Virus record (IMG/VR): IMGVR_UViG_3300019776_000299
Span: 1-61,373 of that record
Strand: one strand, 5' to 3'
Origin: a virus
DNA: 61,373 bases
The translations under genes and the position numbers were made by a program. A model generated the notes under the pieces. It searched no databases and was not told the origin of the DNA. It saw only the letters and a list, made by a program, of their open reading frames with translations. Of this stretch, positions 16,295 to 25,638 are shown in pieces. Numbering within the stretch: position 1 is the stretch's first letter; each line of letters starts with the position of its first letter.

Positions 16295-16768
16295 CTAGTC
16301 CTTCTTGGGCGGTGACAACTTCTTTAGCGTGTTAATGGTGTTGGCACGCTCAGAAATAACCCATTCATCCAGAGCCTTGTGGCCCGCGTCCAGATCGCCG
16401 TCACCAAAACCGATAACGGCAGATGGCGGAATAACGTACTCACCGCCCGCAGCAACAATCGCTACCGGGGGAGAGTTTTCGCCAACTTCACCGCCAGACG
16501 CGCGCTGTTTCACCATGTAGTCGATGATTTCAAATCCGTGTTCCGTGTTCCCCTCGCCAATGGCTGACACAATGTCAGCCGGGATCACGTAGGAGCCTGA
16601 CGGGACATGCATAGGCAAGTGGTCGGTCCTGCCAGCGACAGGTGCCTTGATGGGGCCAACATGCAGCTTTGTAGCCTTGCCAATGGGCGTAATGGGCTCA
16701 GGGGCCTTCTTGGCAATCGACAGGGCCTTATCAATCGACTTCTGACCGGGTGCAGGCTTCTTGGCCAC
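16295..16768 (-). CDS. Conserved virion-region protein with duplicated VIP motif
   Basis: A 157-residue protein. The conserved block VPSGSYVIPADIVSAIGEGN is echoed later by AGGEYVIPPSAVIGFGDGD, so the protein has two related halves joined by RASGGEVGEN. This family occurs in phages among tail and ejection genes and has no known function. The start MAKKPAPGQKS is basic. It is closely spaced with neighbours on both sides. Confidence 0.7.
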   Translation of the reverse strand: MAKKPAPGQKSIDKALSIAKKAPEPITPIGKATKLHVGPIKAPVAGRTDHLPMHVPSGSYVIPADIVSAIGEGNTEHGFEIIDYMVKQRASGGEVGENSPPVAIVAAGGEYVIPPSAVIGFGDGDLDAGHKALDEWVISERANTINTLKKLSPPKKD

Positions 16769-17140
16769 TTAGCCCTCCGAATAGGTTATGCCGACAGTGG
16801 AGGCACTGGCGGGCTTGATCACAAGGCCATCGAAAAATGGCACGTTTACCAGCGTCAGGCCAACAGTGTTTGGGATCGGGAAAATGATATTGGACGTGTT
16901 GGCCCCGGCCACAGTTGAACTGTCATGGATCGTTCCGCCAGCCGCTGCGGCGGATACAATTACGTTCACAAGGCGTCCCTGACCCCTGTAAACAAGAGCG
17001 TTCTCTGTCACGCCAAGGTATGAGTTGGAACCAACTGCGCTGGCGTAAATGGCGCGAAACTGAGCCAGAACTTCAGTCAGGGCGTTAAGGGCAACAACAC
17101 CGTTTTTCTGTACTGTTACGACATCATCTAGGTTAGCCAC
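16769..17140 (-). CDS. Small beta-rich virion protein
   Basis: A 123-residue protein with an N-terminal helix (KNGVVALNALTEVLAQFRAIYA) and a beta-rich remainder (GRLVNVIVSAAAAGGTIHDS ... ITYSEG). The second half resembles small decoration or tail-surface proteins. It abuts the previous gene with no gap. The exact role cannot be read from sequence. Confidence 0.6.
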   Translation of the reverse strand: MANLDDVVTVQKNGVVALNALTEVLAQFRAIYASAVGSNSYLGVTENALVYRGQGRLVNVIVSAAAAGGTIHDSSTVAGANTSNIIFPIPNTVGLTLVNVPFFDGLVIKPASASTVGITYSEG

Positions 17141-17151
17141 TCAACTCCTCC

Positions 17152-19560
17152 TCAGTATTTGCCATCAGGCTGGAAGCGATACCTGATTGCGCCAAGACGC
17201 CAAAAGCTGTCGCTGTCTGTGCTGGAGACGCCGATTGAAACAAGCCTGCCCCTCATGCGGACACTCAGGTATTGAGTTGATTGCGTCACCGTATAGGGGC
17301 CGTACTCAATTGGGGGATCGCCCGGGTAGTTTGTAACGAAGAACGTAATTTTAACCTGAGCCGTCTTGGGCTCATCCACAAACCCCCACTTCATGTCAGG
17401 CCAGACCTGATCAATGAAGATCATGTTGTCGCCTTCGGACAGCGCGGCATAACCAGTCGTGAACCCGCACTCCATGGGCTGGCCGTCAGCGTTGTTAGAG
17501 GTTTCGTGCTGGTAGATATAGAAACCCGTTGTTTCGCCAGCCACGCTTGTTGCCGCTGCCGCGCCGATAGGCGGCCCAAGAACAGACTGGTCAATCCATG
17601 CCGTGCGGCCAACCAGAACATCAGGCTTGTCGGGATGCTGGTAGCCGTAGTCCCACTGGTTCAGGGCAACGTTGTATTTAACATAGGCGTTCACTTCCCC
17701 GGTGCCGATCTGTTGTGCGCTTAGGTTCAGGCCAGTGGCAGGGTCAATGTCATCAGTGTAATGGGCAGGGAAGAACCATGTAATCTCATTGAACTGGCTG
17801 TTGGGGGCGCACCGAATGCGATCCGTGTACGGATTGCCGTTGCTGTCAACGCCGGGGAAGAAGTTCTGGAATACCTGATCCCAAACAGGGCAAGGAATGA
17901 CTTCAACGCCATTCCCACCAAATTTGAAGAACTGCTTCTGGCTCATCCAGTACACAACGCCGCCCATCTGGCCAGCAGCTTTCTGGGAAATGAGGCCAGC
18001 ATTAGCGCCGATCTTGTTAAAGCCGTAGATGAACGGCGGCCCGATATACTGCATCGACCACAGGTCAAGGTCAGTCCACAGCAAGCCCTGCTGTGGGCCC
18101 TGAAGGCCGCCAACAATGCGCGATCCTGTGGGTATGCGATAGCTTCCAGCCTGATTTGACGCGGTGCCAAACCAATCTGTAAAGTCTTCCAGATCACACC
18201 AGCGCACAAGCAATGGGTCCTGAATAGAACCGAAGGACGAACCATAAGCGACCACTTGCCTCTGAGGCATAGCGACAAACGCGCCCGTATTGTAAACGGG
18301 GGAATTTGGCATATAGCTTAGGTTCTGGATCGCGCTGCCTACAGGCTGCCAGTAATAAAGCGCGCCGTCCTTGGGGCACCCAACCAAGATGGAGCCCCAG
18401 TTATCAAACGACCAATCAGTCGCGGTGATCTTGACGCCATTTGCAGCGGCGGGCACAAAACCGCTACCATAAGCGCCTTCATTGTAAATGCCGCCGCCGT
18501 AAACAAAGTTGTCGCCCTGATCGGCGTTCACAAGGCTGACGAAGCTTTGGACCCTAAGCTTGCCGCCGTTTTCAAAGCCGTTCGTGCTGCTGGTCGCGGG
18601 AAGCTCAGAAGTTATTTCAAACTGGTCTACGGTATTGATTTTTGTAACCGTATAAAGACCAGAAATGGTAATGCCGCCGACTGTCGTAGCAACCGGGACA
18701 TTAAACGTGTCACCGACAGAGTAGCCGTGGTTCACCAAGTCAACGATAACTGTGGCTGTCGCTGAAGTGGTGGTGAATTTGGGCGGGAGGCCACCCAGCG
18801 TCACGCGCGGGCTTACATTTCCACCAAATGAAGAGGCGGCGGTAGACACGCCTGTCTGTGTGTATGTTATTGTGTATGCGTCAACGGATGTAATTGTAAA
18901 GCTGCCGTTGAAGCTGGAAGTGTCAACGCCGTCAATGAAGATGGGCTGCCCAGCATAGAACGTGTGCGGCGCAGAGAAACGCACCGTAACCGTCCTGTTC
19001 GCGCCAGCGGTTACTGCGGTGATCTTAGAAATAGGGGTCAGAATTTCTGGAACAATAAACGTAAGAAACCCAGAGCCAATTGTGACAATGTCATACGGAC
19101 CAAGAAGGTTTATGTTGCCCACATTGACTATGGTCGGGAAAAAAAGATACGAAGCAGAGCTTGGAACATTTGGCGTGTAAAGCGTCAAAGACGATGAATT
19201 GCTGGTTGTCGTAATGCCATAAGTTGCGCCAACCGTCAGGTCATCAGTGAGGGTGCGAGGCGTAACGTCGATTAGGGAGTTGTCGCTTTGCCGATAGACC
19301 TGAGCGCCAACAGTGCCGTCACCTCCAATAGCAAGATAATTTGTGTACTCAAGATCACTCCACGCCTTCAGGGCGCGGATCGAATTGGAGAAACCACCAG
19401 CAATATATCGGGTCCAGCCACCAATCTTTTGCACCAACCCCATCCCGCTCCTGTCGGGCATGAAGCGGATAAGGTCAGTGTAGGAAATGGCGGCTTCGTT
19501 GAGCGTAGGCGTCTTGTTGGTATCGACGCCCGGGATCACGCGGAGGGTGGCGTGCGGCAT
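17152..19560 (-). CDS. Tail nozzle / DNA stabilisation protein (P22 gp10 or T7 gp12-like)
   Basis: An 802-residue protein beginning VIPGVDTNKTPTLNEAAI, typical of podovirus hub proteins of the P22 gp10 type. The middle contains Ig-like inserts (about residues 185-330). A beta-propeller-like second half follows, with LLWTDLDLWSMQYIGPP, YGFNKIGANAGLIS and GGVVYWMSQKQFFKFGG. Such proteins form the ring that plugs the portal-adaptor channel and holds the fibres. The adaptor gene is 3 bases away. GGGGGTAAG precedes the ATG. Confidence 0.8.
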   Translation of the reverse strand: MPHATLRVIPGVDTNKTPTLNEAAISYTDLIRFMPDRSGMGLVQKIGGWTRYIAGGFSNSIRALKAWSDLEYTNYLAIGGDGTVGAQVYRQSDNSLIDVTPRTLTDDLTVGATYGITTTSNSSSLTLYTPNVPSSASYLFFPTIVNVGNINLLGPYDIVTIGSGFLTFIVPEILTPISKITAVTAGANRTVTVRFSAPHTFYAGQPIFIDGVDTSSFNGSFTITSVDAYTITYTQTGVSTAASSFGGNVSPRVTLGGLPPKFTTTSATATVIVDLVNHGYSVGDTFNVPVATTVGGITISGLYTVTKINTVDQFEITSELPATSSTNGFENGGKLRVQSFVSLVNADQGDNFVYGGGIYNEGAYGSGFVPAAANGVKITATDWSFDNWGSILVGCPKDGALYYWQPVGSAIQNLSYMPNSPVYNTGAFVAMPQRQVVAYGSSFGSIQDPLLVRWCDLEDFTDWFGTASNQAGSYRIPTGSRIVGGLQGPQQGLLWTDLDLWSMQYIGPPFIYGFNKIGANAGLISQKAAGQMGGVVYWMSQKQFFKFGGNGVEVIPCPVWDQVFQNFFPGVDSNGNPYTDRIRCAPNSQFNEITWFFPAHYTDDIDPATGLNLSAQQIGTGEVNAYVKYNVALNQWDYGYQHPDKPDVLVGRTAWIDQSVLGPPIGAAAATSVAGETTGFYIYQHETSNNADGQPMECGFTTGYAALSEGDNMIFIDQVWPDMKWGFVDEPKTAQVKITFFVTNYPGDPPIEYGPYTVTQSTQYLSVRMRGRLVSIGVSSTDSDSFWRLGAIRYRFQPDGKY

Positions 19561-19563
19561 GTC

Positions 19564-20277
19564 TTACCCCCTGCCCGGTGTCGCGACAGGCGAAGGAGAA
19601 TTGGAAGTCCACGCCGAAGCAGCAAACTTCTTCCTGTACTCTTCAATCGTCGCACCCTTCAGAAGCGCCATGTATTGGCTTTCATAAGACTGGGCCATCT
19701 GCGGATCGTCGCTCTGGCGGCCAAAGTTGCGCTGGTAGCCGCTGACAAAGATCATGGAGGCCATCAGGAATAAGTCAGGCAGATACTGGGATATAAACGT
19801 GGTTACGTTCACAGAAGACAGGGACGGCGGCCTGATGGTGCCGATAATCTCCAGCGTGTAGGTGGCGTTTGGCCAAGGTCCCAGAGAAAAGGAATGATCA
19901 TCCTGCATGGCGAAATACTGGGGCACGCCCGCACTTGAAGCGCTTGGCCATGCATACTGGATGTATTCCTTGCTCACAGGCAGGAGCGGGACGCGAGTTC
20001 CTGCATCCGGGTTAGCTGTTCCAGACGGCGTGATGATGTTAATATTTTGAATGGTGACAAACGCTCCCTGCGGGAGCGTCACCTTGGATGCGTTAATCGC
20101 TGTAGAATACGATGTATTAGCCGAAACAGTCGAAAGCAGATCAAGGTCGCGATAGATGCGCAGTTCAGCGTAATCAATCGCGCTGGGCAGGATAGCCAGC
20201 CAGTTCGTATCTGTCTCAGGAACAACGGAAAGGGTGGCGAGAGCCGTCTTGTAAGTGGCGTATGTTAACCCCGGCAT
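19564..20277 (-). CDS. Head-tail adaptor protein (phage adaptor family)
   Basis: A 237-residue protein of the podovirus adaptor family: YATYKTALATLSVVPETDTN, then IDYAELRIYRDLDLL, later FAMQDDHSFSLGPWPNATYTL and a C-terminal helical part (QYLPDLFLMASMIFVSGY). Such proteins form the ring below the portal and bind the nozzle, which is the next gene. A second related protein is at 24126-24821. Confidence 0.75.
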   Translation of the reverse strand: MPGLTYATYKTALATLSVVPETDTNWLAILPSAIDYAELRIYRDLDLLSTVSANTSYSTAINASKVTLPQGAFVTIQNINIITPSGTANPDAGTRVPLLPVSKEYIQYAWPSASSAGVPQYFAMQDDHSFSLGPWPNATYTLEIIGTIRPPSLSSVNVTTFISQYLPDLFLMASMIFVSGYQRNFGRQSDDPQMAQSYESQYMALLKGATIEEYRKKFAASAWTSNSPSPVATPGRG

Positions 20278-20346
20278 ATGACGCCTCTTTTAACTTGGTT
20301 TTATGTGGCTTACCATAGCTTGTGGCTCTTGTCTAAGCCATCAAAA

Positions 20347-20589
20347 TCAGTCCCGGCAGCGCTTTCGGAAATTGTCCCAAGTTCCGCCCCTGCGGATGCA
20401 ATCATGCATCTTGGCCTCAATTTCAGGCGGGTTTCTCTTAGAGATGTATTTGAAAATAATCGGCCACAAATCCTTGGCGACATGCGCCGCAAGCCCGTAC
20501 CAAAAGCTAGGCCGCTGAGCCACTAAGAACCCAGCGGCCCCAACGCCGACAAGAATGGCGGCAATTGCAGCTATTTCAAGCCAGTTCAT
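20347..20589 (-). CDS. Small membrane protein of the lysis cassette
   Basis: An 80-residue protein with one N-terminal transmembrane helix (IAAIAAILVGVGAAGFLVA, residues 6-24) and a basic C-terminal region with two Cys (HDCIRRGG...NFRKRCRD). It overlaps the holin gene by ATGA, so it is part of the lysis unit. It might be a second holin-like protein, a spanin component or a lysis regulator. The 69 bases after it (20278-20346) hold no gene. Confidence 0.6.
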   Translation of the reverse strand: MNWLEIAAIAAILVGVGAAGFLVAQRPSFWYGLAAHVAKDLWPIIFKYISKRNPPEIEAKMHDCIRRGGTWDNFRKRCRD

Positions 20590-20768
20590 GCCTTGGGCTT
20601 ATTCGGGACCATGTAAGTCACAGCAGATGTGAGGACCGCGCCAAGGATAACAGAAATGCCCTCAATCAGGGTGGGGCTGGCCCATTCTGTAGAAACGCCA
20701 AACATGGCGACTAGAGCTAGAAGGCTTGTCAAAAAGGCTGCAATAGCCTTATGCGCTGTTGTCTGCAT
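20586..20768 (-). CDS. Holin (two transmembrane segments)
   Basis: The ATG at 20768 follows AGGAGATACGTGT. The 60-residue product has two hydrophobic helices (AAFLTSLLALVAMFGV at about 8-23 and IEGISVILGAVLTSAVTYMV at about 35-54) and a short basic tail (PNKPKA), a class II holin layout. It should form inner-membrane lesions that release the endolysin encoded 11 bases upstream. Confidence 0.8.
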   Translation of the reverse strand: MQTTAHKAIAAFLTSLLALVAMFGVSTEWASPTLIEGISVILGAVLTSAVTYMVPNKPKA

Positions 20769-20779
20769 ACACGTATCTC

Positions 20780-21190
20780 CTATTTTGTTCCCGGGTATTT
20801 GTTCCACGGAAGCTGATAATGGGGTCCGTCCTTAAAGGAAATCCAATCCCCTCCCCATTCTAGCGGAACTTTTTCTGCTTTTGCAGCAGCCTTCATTGCC
20901 TTCGCAAGCTTATTGTAAAGCGGCCAATCCCAGCGGATAGCTCCGTTTACGGAGAATGCAAGATCAACGGCGTGGCTGTATCCGTTTGCTGCCGGGATAT
21001 GGCGGGACCGAAGCGTTCTGCTGGCACCCTTGGCCTTCAGGACCTTTTGCTCTTCCAATGTCCTGACGCCACAGGTCACGATGAACCCTGTATCAGGGTC
21101 TTTCCAATCGCTGGCGCAACGGCGAACAACGCGGACCAGATCAGGATGAACGCCCCTTAGTCGGGCTTCGGATGTGGAGTTTAACTTCAT
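20780..21190 (-). CDS. Endolysin, M15-type L-alanyl-D-glutamate peptidase
   Basis: A 136-residue zinc peptidase of the VanY/phage T5 endolysin type. It begins with the family pattern LRGVHPDLVRVVRRC, then GVRTLEEQK. The metal ligands lie in SRHIPAANGYSHAVDLAF (His and Asp) and in KDGPHYQL (His), with LEWGGDW just before the last. It cleaves the peptide stem of peptidoglycan. No signal peptide is visible, so it needs the neighbouring holin for export. It overlaps the upstream gene by ATGA. Confidence 0.9.
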   Translation of the reverse strand: MKLNSTSEARLRGVHPDLVRVVRRCASDWKDPDTGFIVTCGVRTLEEQKVLKAKGASRTLRSRHIPAANGYSHAVDLAFSVNGAIRWDWPLYNKLAKAMKAAAKAEKVPLEWGGDWISFKDGPHYQLPWNKYPGTK

Positions 21191-21426
21191 TTGCGCAACG
21201 CTGCCTCTATGCTATCCAGCTTGGCCATAATTGCGCGGCTTGTCTCACGGATTTCTTTGATTTCGCGGTCATGAGCCAACGTAGCCGCTTGGGTTGCCGC
21301 CTCTAGAACGGCAATCGCAGTTTCATGCCTCTGTTGCTTTTGGTATATCCAAAGCACGAATGCACCTACTGGGGCGACGATCCATTGCATGATTACGCCC
21401 AAAACTTGCAATGCACTGGCTTCCAT
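21187..21426 (-). CDS. Membrane-anchored coiled-coil protein of the lysis cassette
   Basis: The ATG at 21426 has an AGGGG site and gives 79 residues. An N-terminal hydrophobic helix (VIMQWIVAPVGAFVLWIY) is followed by a long coiled coil (AIAVLEAATQAATLAH ... RAIMAKLDSIEAAL). This type II layout resembles inner-membrane spanins or holin-associated proteins. No outer-membrane lipoprotein partner is evident nearby. It is the first gene of the four-gene lysis unit. Confidence 0.65.
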   Translation of the reverse strand: MEASALQVLGVIMQWIVAPVGAFVLWIYQKQQRHETAIAVLEAATQAATLAHDREIKEIRETSRAIMAKLDSIEAALRK

Positions 21427-21490
21427 CGCTGCCCCTAAAGATGCACTTTTTATAGCGTAATGGCTATACCAAAATTCGTTCATATTGAAG

Positions 21491-22573
21491 CTATTTCTGC
21501 ATCCCAAAGGTGCGGCCTTCGTACCACCCATCATCCCAAAGATGTAACAATCGCGTGAAGTATTCCTCGTACTTCCGGCCAATCGTCTCCAGAGAGTATT
21601 TGCTAACGGCACGGTCCCTAATCGTGTGCGGGTCAAGGTACTGGGCATCTATGGCCGCCCGCTTGAACTCACCAAATGTGCGGCACCGAAAGCCAGTTGC
21701 GCCATGCACGACAGTCTCTGTAAAAGCACCCCAGTCTGTCGTGATCACTGGCGTTCCGCACGCCTGCGCTTCAATGTTCACGTTCCCAAAAGGCTCCACG
21801 TAGATCGTAGGGACGAACACAGCCTTGGCACCAGCCATAAGCTTGCCGCGCTCCTCCGGGCCGACAACGCCAACGTATTCCGATCCAAGTGGCGGCGTGC
21901 CTTGCCCGGCCACAATCAGGCGGGCACCCAAGTCAAAGCAGACATCCGCTGCGATCCTGTAGCCCTTGCGATCTACAAGGCGGCCAATGAACAGGTAATA
22001 GTCATCTTTGTCCGCTCTGAACGGGAACATGGCTGGGTCAAGATAGCCCGGGATTACCGCATCCCACCAGCTACCGTCAGCATCATGAGGATTGCCCATC
22101 GTAGCCGCGCCGTAGCAAGTGTGCATCCATGCGTAGCTTTCAAATACGCGGTACTTGGAGAATGTGCCGCCATATCCCACGCCAAACTCAACGGTGATCA
22201 TGTGGGGGAGTGCGTCAGCAATCTGCTTCTGAGCATACCCGCCAATAACGCAAATGAAGTCTTTCTGCTCAGCCCGCTTGGCTATTTCTGCGGCGACTTT
22301 GGCGTTGGCGTTAGTCCAGAACGGCAAACTGTAATCAAAACTGGCTGATGTGAAATGCTTGTCACCAACATGATCAGCCCGACACTTTTCAGTGACGCAC
22401 GGTATATGTTCAGTACAAGGTGCTTCGTTCTGTTCGCCTGAGTACAGGTAGACCTCATGCCCCCTGTCCATCATCATCCGACAGAAGCCTAGAACCTTTC
22501 CGGTATATGCGCAGGAAGAGTATGACCAAACGGTCTGGGTGTGTGGCAAAGCACAGACATGCAACCGCATCAT
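21491..22573 (-). CDS. GT4-type glycosyltransferase
   Basis: A 360-residue protein of the GT-B fold. The N-terminal half carries an acceptor-binding Rossmann domain. The C-terminal half has [19 protein letters not shown] and the nucleotide-sugar motif [18 protein letters not shown] with the E-x7-E pair, then GATGFRC. It would transfer a sugar from an activated donor. It lies between the collagen-like fibre gene (ATGA overlap) and the lysis genes, so it may decorate a fibre or alter a host surface glycan. The substrate cannot be told from sequence. Confidence 0.85.
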   Translation of the reverse strand: MMRLHVCALPHTQTVWSYSSCAYTGKVLGFCRMMMDRGHEVYLYSGEQNEAPCTEHIPCVTEKCRADHVGDKHFTSASFDYSLPFWTNANAKVAAEIAKRAEQKDFICVIGGYAQKQIADALPHMITVEFGVGYGGTFSKYRVFESYAWMHTCYGAATMGNPHDADGSWWDAVIPGYLDPAMFPFRADKDDYYLFIGRLVDRKGYRIAADVCFDLGARLIVAGQGTPPLGSEYVGVVGPEERGKLMAGAKAVFVPTIYVEPFGNVNIEAQACGTPVITTDWGAFTETVVHGATGFRCRTFGEFKRAAIDAQYLDPHTIRDRAVSKYSLETIGRKYEEYFTRLLHLWDDGWYEGRTFGMQK

Positions 22574-23619
22574 GAAACAACGCCGATTTTGTAAGTGTTC
22601 CCGCCAATGACAACTTCAATGTAATTTGAAGTTGACAGGACCAATGCACCGCCGCCGTCAGTTTTGTATGTTCCTATTGATCCGGCTGGCCCTGTAGCGC
22701 CCGTATCTCCTTTAGGCCCAGTCCCGCCAGTGGGTCCGGTGGCACCTGTGGCACCTGTTGGTCCCTGCATACCAGTTGCACCAATCGGTCCCGTAGCACC
22801 AGTTGGACCAGTGACACCCGTAGCACCAGCGGGGCCTGTGTTGCCCTGCGGGCCAGTTGCGCCAGTCGGGCCAGTTGCGCCCGTCACGCCAGTCGGCCCA
22901 GTCGCACCCGTGGCACCCGTGGGGCCGACCTGAGTATACATGACCTGTGTGGCCGTCAGGATGACGCTGGGCGTAAGAGGCACAGAACCAGACGCCGCCA
23001 TGGTATCAAGCGTTACAAGGCTGCTGTCAGTTTTCCAGAAAAGCTGAACCGTGTCGCCCGGGGTGACTGCCGTATCAACGTAGTTGACCGTGCCAACCGT
23101 ATACCCCGGAACGCCACCTTGCTGCTTCGGGATATGAAAGCGGGTGTTGCTGTCAGGGTATGCAGAGCCGTTGAACACCAGCCAAACGTCAGCGTAATGC
23201 TCAGAACTGTCCGTGTTCAAGAACTGAAGCGAATAGGTCAGGCTGTACACAGCAGGATTGGCGAACGTAACAGCGTTTCCGCCAGTGACGCTGACGCCGT
23301 TTGCCGACACAGTAGAGTTGAGGCCGATAGCGGCCCCAGAAGCGCCCGTAGGCCCCGTCTGGTCAGTTGTATCGTAAAAGCTGCCGTAGTAGCCCAGCGC
23401 ACCGCCCGCGCCAGTGGCTCCTGTGGGGCCTACAGGGCCAGTGACGCCCGTGGGGCCAGTGGGGCCTACAGGGCCCGTAGCGCCTGTGGGGCCAGCCTGA
23501 AGGCCAGCAATCTGGCTTGTGGTCGTGCGCACAGACACGCCAGCCTGTACGATTTCGACTTCCTCTGTCCCGTTAAGAGAGGTAGCCGCAGGCAAATTTG
23601 GTATCTGGATCGACGCCAT
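22570..23619 (-). CDS. Collagen-like tail fibre protein
   Basis: A 349-residue protein with N-terminal attachment sequence [15 protein letters not shown], two blocks of Gly-X-Y triplets (about residues 44-75 and 230-325, mostly GPTGATG), a globular beta domain between them (about 80-225), and a short C-terminal strand cap. The triplets should form a collagen-like triple helix giving a stiff trimeric fibre. It overlaps the glycosyltransferase gene by ATGA, which suggests a functional link. Confidence 0.85.
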   Translation of the reverse strand: MASIQIPNLPAATSLNGTEEVEIVQAGVSVRTTTSQIAGLQAGPTGATGPVGPTGPTGVTGPVGPTGATGAGGALGYYGSFYDTTDQTGPTGASGAAIGLNSTVSANGVSVTGGNAVTFANPAVYSLTYSLQFLNTDSSEHYADVWLVFNGSAYPDSNTRFHIPKQQGGVPGYTVGTVNYVDTAVTPGDTVQLFWKTDSSLVTLDTMAASGSVPLTPSVILTATQVMYTQVGPTGATGATGPTGVTGATGPTGATGPQGNTGPAGATGVTGPTGATGPIGATGMQGPTGATGATGPTGGTGPKGDTGATGPAGSIGTYKTDGGGALVLSTSNYIEVVIGGNTYKIGVVS

Positions 23620-24119
23620 TACAATGTTCCTGTCTTCGGTACAGTTGTGTTGCTGTACGGCAATCCGGGGCTGCTGTTGCCCGGGGCATTCGGATCAGTA
23701 CCCGGTTCAGTGTTCAAGCTTCCGTCAGCCACGCCAGTCTGTTGCGTGACGCGCGTGTCATCATTTTCCGTAATACGCATCGTCGTGCCCGGGATCGGGA
23801 TGCCCGTTCTGGGGTCAATTGTGTCCTGACCAGACGTGGTGCGGAAATTGCCCTCAGCCGCCTGCCAGTTGTTCACGCGCGGGTTCATGACGGGCATGGG
23901 GTCTGCGGGCAGGACAATGGCGCGAAGCTGGGTCTGGGGAATGTCATTACAACGCCTACACACAAGCTGGCGCAGATTTACAAGCTTGTTGCCAGACCAC
24001 TGCATCTGCCAGCGTAATTCTGAGTGCTGATAAATGAAGCCGCAATTATCGCACACGCCCGCTGCCTGCGGATCGCGGCTGCTAATCTTTGCCCTACCAA
24101 GGCGAGAGGCATACCCCAT
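23619..24119 (-). CDS. Zinc-knuckle virion protein
   Basis: A 166-residue protein. Residues 20-60 contain CDNCGF and CRRCND, a four-Cys zinc site with a Trp/Gln-rich insert ([12 protein letters not shown]), then the family block [17 protein letters not shown]. The C-terminal half is low in complexity and probably flexible. This family recurs near adaptor and fibre genes of podovirus-like phages, and its function is unknown. Confidence 0.65.
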   Translation of the reverse strand: MGYASRLGRAKISSRDPQAAGVCDNCGFIYQHSELRWQMQWSGNKLVNLRQLVCRRCNDIPQTQLRAIVLPADPMPVMNPRVNNWQAAEGNFRTTSGQDTIDPRTGIPIPGTTMRITENDDTRVTQQTGVADGSLNTEPGTDPNAPGNSSPGLPYSNTTVPKTGTL

Positions 24120-24125
24120 GGGTCA

Positions 24126-24821
24126 TTAGCTCCTGAAGTATCCGCCAATCATGGGGGACACGTAAACAGGAACGTTCTCGACATCCTGATTGGCAGCAAT
24201 CGTGTACGCCTCATCAGCTTCCTGCTTAAGCTGGGCAGTCAACTGAGGCTGCCAGATGCGTGAAAGGTAATACGCCAAGCCATTCGCAAACGCATCCAGC
24301 CAGCGGTACGGGATATCGACAGTCTCGCCGCCCGGGAGATTGGCGTCCTGTATCTGAGTGACGCGGTAATACGTGATGCTTGTCGGCGCGCCAGTGCCAT
24401 CAGGAACGGGCCAGATCGTGACATTGGGGCTGATCAGGCGGTCAAACCAGAAGACCGTGGGGAAACCCTGCTGGGCCTTGTTGGGGTACGTGGCGTACTC
24501 CGTGCGGCTGATAGGCATCATGATGCGGTCTGTGTTTGTAGTCCCGCTGGGAGTGCGGGCATACATATCCAAGATCATGACCGTGTCAGCGGGGACGGGG
24601 TATGTAGACTGCCCAGCCACTAAAGTGATGGTTTCAGTGTCTACCTTCCAGAGGGACGGACCCATGTTGCTCCAGCGGGAGAGCATCATGTTCATAGCGT
24701 TGCGCGCGGAGTTAAGGTGTTCCTGTGTCAGAGAGGTTGGCCTGACCTGACACAGGTTGAAGGAGTACAGAACGATTTCCCCTATTGAAGGGTTATACGT
24801 GTATGTGCCACTGCTTGTCAT
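24126..24821 (-). CDS. Head-tail adaptor (P22 gp4 / T7 gp11-like)
   Basis: A 231-residue protein matching the tail-accessory/adaptor family: IGEIVLYSFNLCQVRPTSL, NAMNMMLSRWSNMGPSLWKV, LVAGQSTYPVPADTVMIL, and the helical end YRWLDAFANGLAYYLSRIW. Such proteins bind the underside of the portal. A second, more distant adaptor lies at 19564-20277, so the neck probably has two different rings. A sigma-70 promoter is placed just upstream. Confidence 0.8.
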   Translation of the reverse strand: MTSSGTYTYNPSIGEIVLYSFNLCQVRPTSLTQEHLNSARNAMNMMLSRWSNMGPSLWKVDTETITLVAGQSTYPVPADTVMILDMYARTPSGTTNTDRIMMPISRTEYATYPNKAQQGFPTVFWFDRLISPNVTIWPVPDGTGAPTSITYYRVTQIQDANLPGGETVDIPYRWLDAFANGLAYYLSRIWQPQLTAQLKQEADEAYTIAANQDVENVPVYVSPMIGGYFRS

Positions 24822-24838
24822 GCTCTCACCTTAGATAA

Positions 24839-24866
24839 ATAATAGCCTAACAGCAATGGCCGCCAA
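24839..24866 (-). promoter_or_regulatory. Leftward promoter upstream of the adaptor gene
   Basis: Read leftward: -35 TTGGCG (24861-24866), 16-base spacer, -10 TATTAT (24839-24844). It lies in the 47-base gap before the adaptor gene, and its -35 abuts the end of the previous gene. It could boost late expression of the adaptor, fibre and lysis genes. Confidence 0.5.
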
Positions 24867-24868
24867 GA

Positions 24869-25453
24869 TTATTCAGTCGGCGGCGCACCGTGCGGGGGCT
24901 CAACAGGCGTGATCGGGGGCACGTTGTTAGCCGCGTCAGTGCCAGCCTGCACCTTCTCCCAGTTAAGGGTATCGGCGAGAAGGCTGTTCATGACCGCAGT
25001 GGCATACGCCTTGGCGGCCTCCTCAGGAGTGGCCTGACGGGTTTCCCACCTCTGCGCCCAGTAGAAAGGACGATCATCCTCAGTCTGGCCGGGAGCGGGC
25101 ACCCAAGAGGCGTCAGGGATAAGCGGGGCCTCAGAAGGCCAATTCGGATCGGGGATGAGCGGACGATCAGCCTCAGACTGACCTTCTTCCGGCACCCAAT
25201 TCGGGTCAGGAATGAGCGGAGCATCCGGCGTCCAAGAGGGATCGGGGATCAGCGGACGGTCGGCCTCAGTCTGGCCGGGTTCCGGCGTCCAGCTTTCGTC
25301 ATAGACCTTGTACTGGACGTTCTCAGTCACGGTGCCGTAGGAAGACCCCGCGACAAGGTAAGTCATGATGCGCTGACTGTCGGCGTCCGAAAGCTCCATC
25401 TTGACATCAAGATTGAGGTCAGGGCTAGTCACGCCATAGAAGATAATGGCCAT
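24869..25453 (-). CDS. Virion-region protein with PLIPDxxW repeats
   Basis: A 194-residue protein. Residues 1-50 look folded (YGVTSPDLNLDVKMELSD). Residues 52-135 are a repeat array with four copies of PLIPDxxW separated alternately by a short spacer and by PxPGQTEADR-type spacers. A helical segment with EEAAKAYATAVMNSLLA follows, then a Pro-rich tail. The array probably forms an extended stalk. The start overlaps the 58-residue gene upstream at TAATG. Confidence 0.65.
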   Translation of the reverse strand: MAIIFYGVTSPDLNLDVKMELSDADSQRIMTYLVAGSSYGTVTENVQYKVYDESWTPEPGQTEADRPLIPDPSWTPDAPLIPDPNWVPEEGQSEADRPLIPDPNWPSEAPLIPDASWVPAPGQTEDDRPFYWAQRWETRQATPEEAAKAYATAVMNSLLADTLNWEKVQAGTDAANNVPPITPVEPPHGAPPTE

Positions 25454-25629
25454 TAGTCGTTCTCCTTGGGTTCAGCGGCGTTTGCTTCGGCCACGGCGGC
25501 TTCGAGCTTCACAAGCAATGCTGCGGCGCTCTTGGCAGCGGAAAGCCCGGTGGCCTTAAGCCCCGCATCGATCAAGCCCACAAGCGATTGAAGCTCGTTG
25601 TTATCAAGGGTAAGCGTTACGGTGTTCAT
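25453..25629 (-). CDS. 58-residue helical protein
   Basis: A small gene between the fibre gene and the repeat protein. The ATG at 25629 follows AGAGAGCAAC and the TAA stop overlaps the next ATG as TAATG. The product begins MNTVTLTLDNNELQSLVG and continues as an amphipathic Ala/Lys/Leu helix ending in an acidic tail. Position suggests a virion assembly or fibre-associated role. No family is recognised. Confidence 0.7.
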   Translation of the reverse strand: MNTVTLTLDNNELQSLVGLIDAGLKATGLSAAKSAAALLVKLEAAVAEANAAEPKEND

Positions 25630-25638
25630 GTTGCTCTC

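Noticed and set aside
22664-22933. A Pro/Val/Gly-rich plus-strand frame
   Set aside because: It is the complement of the collagen-like triplets of the fibre gene.
19564-24821. A tape measure or tail tube gene that would make this a siphovirus or myovirus
   Set aside because: No long helical tape measure, tube or sheath pattern is present. The genes match podovirus adaptor, nozzle and fibre families.
25060-25290. Short repeated DNA that could suggest a CRISPR array
   Set aside because: Repeats are in frame, encode PLIPDxxW units and have no unique spacers of constant length.
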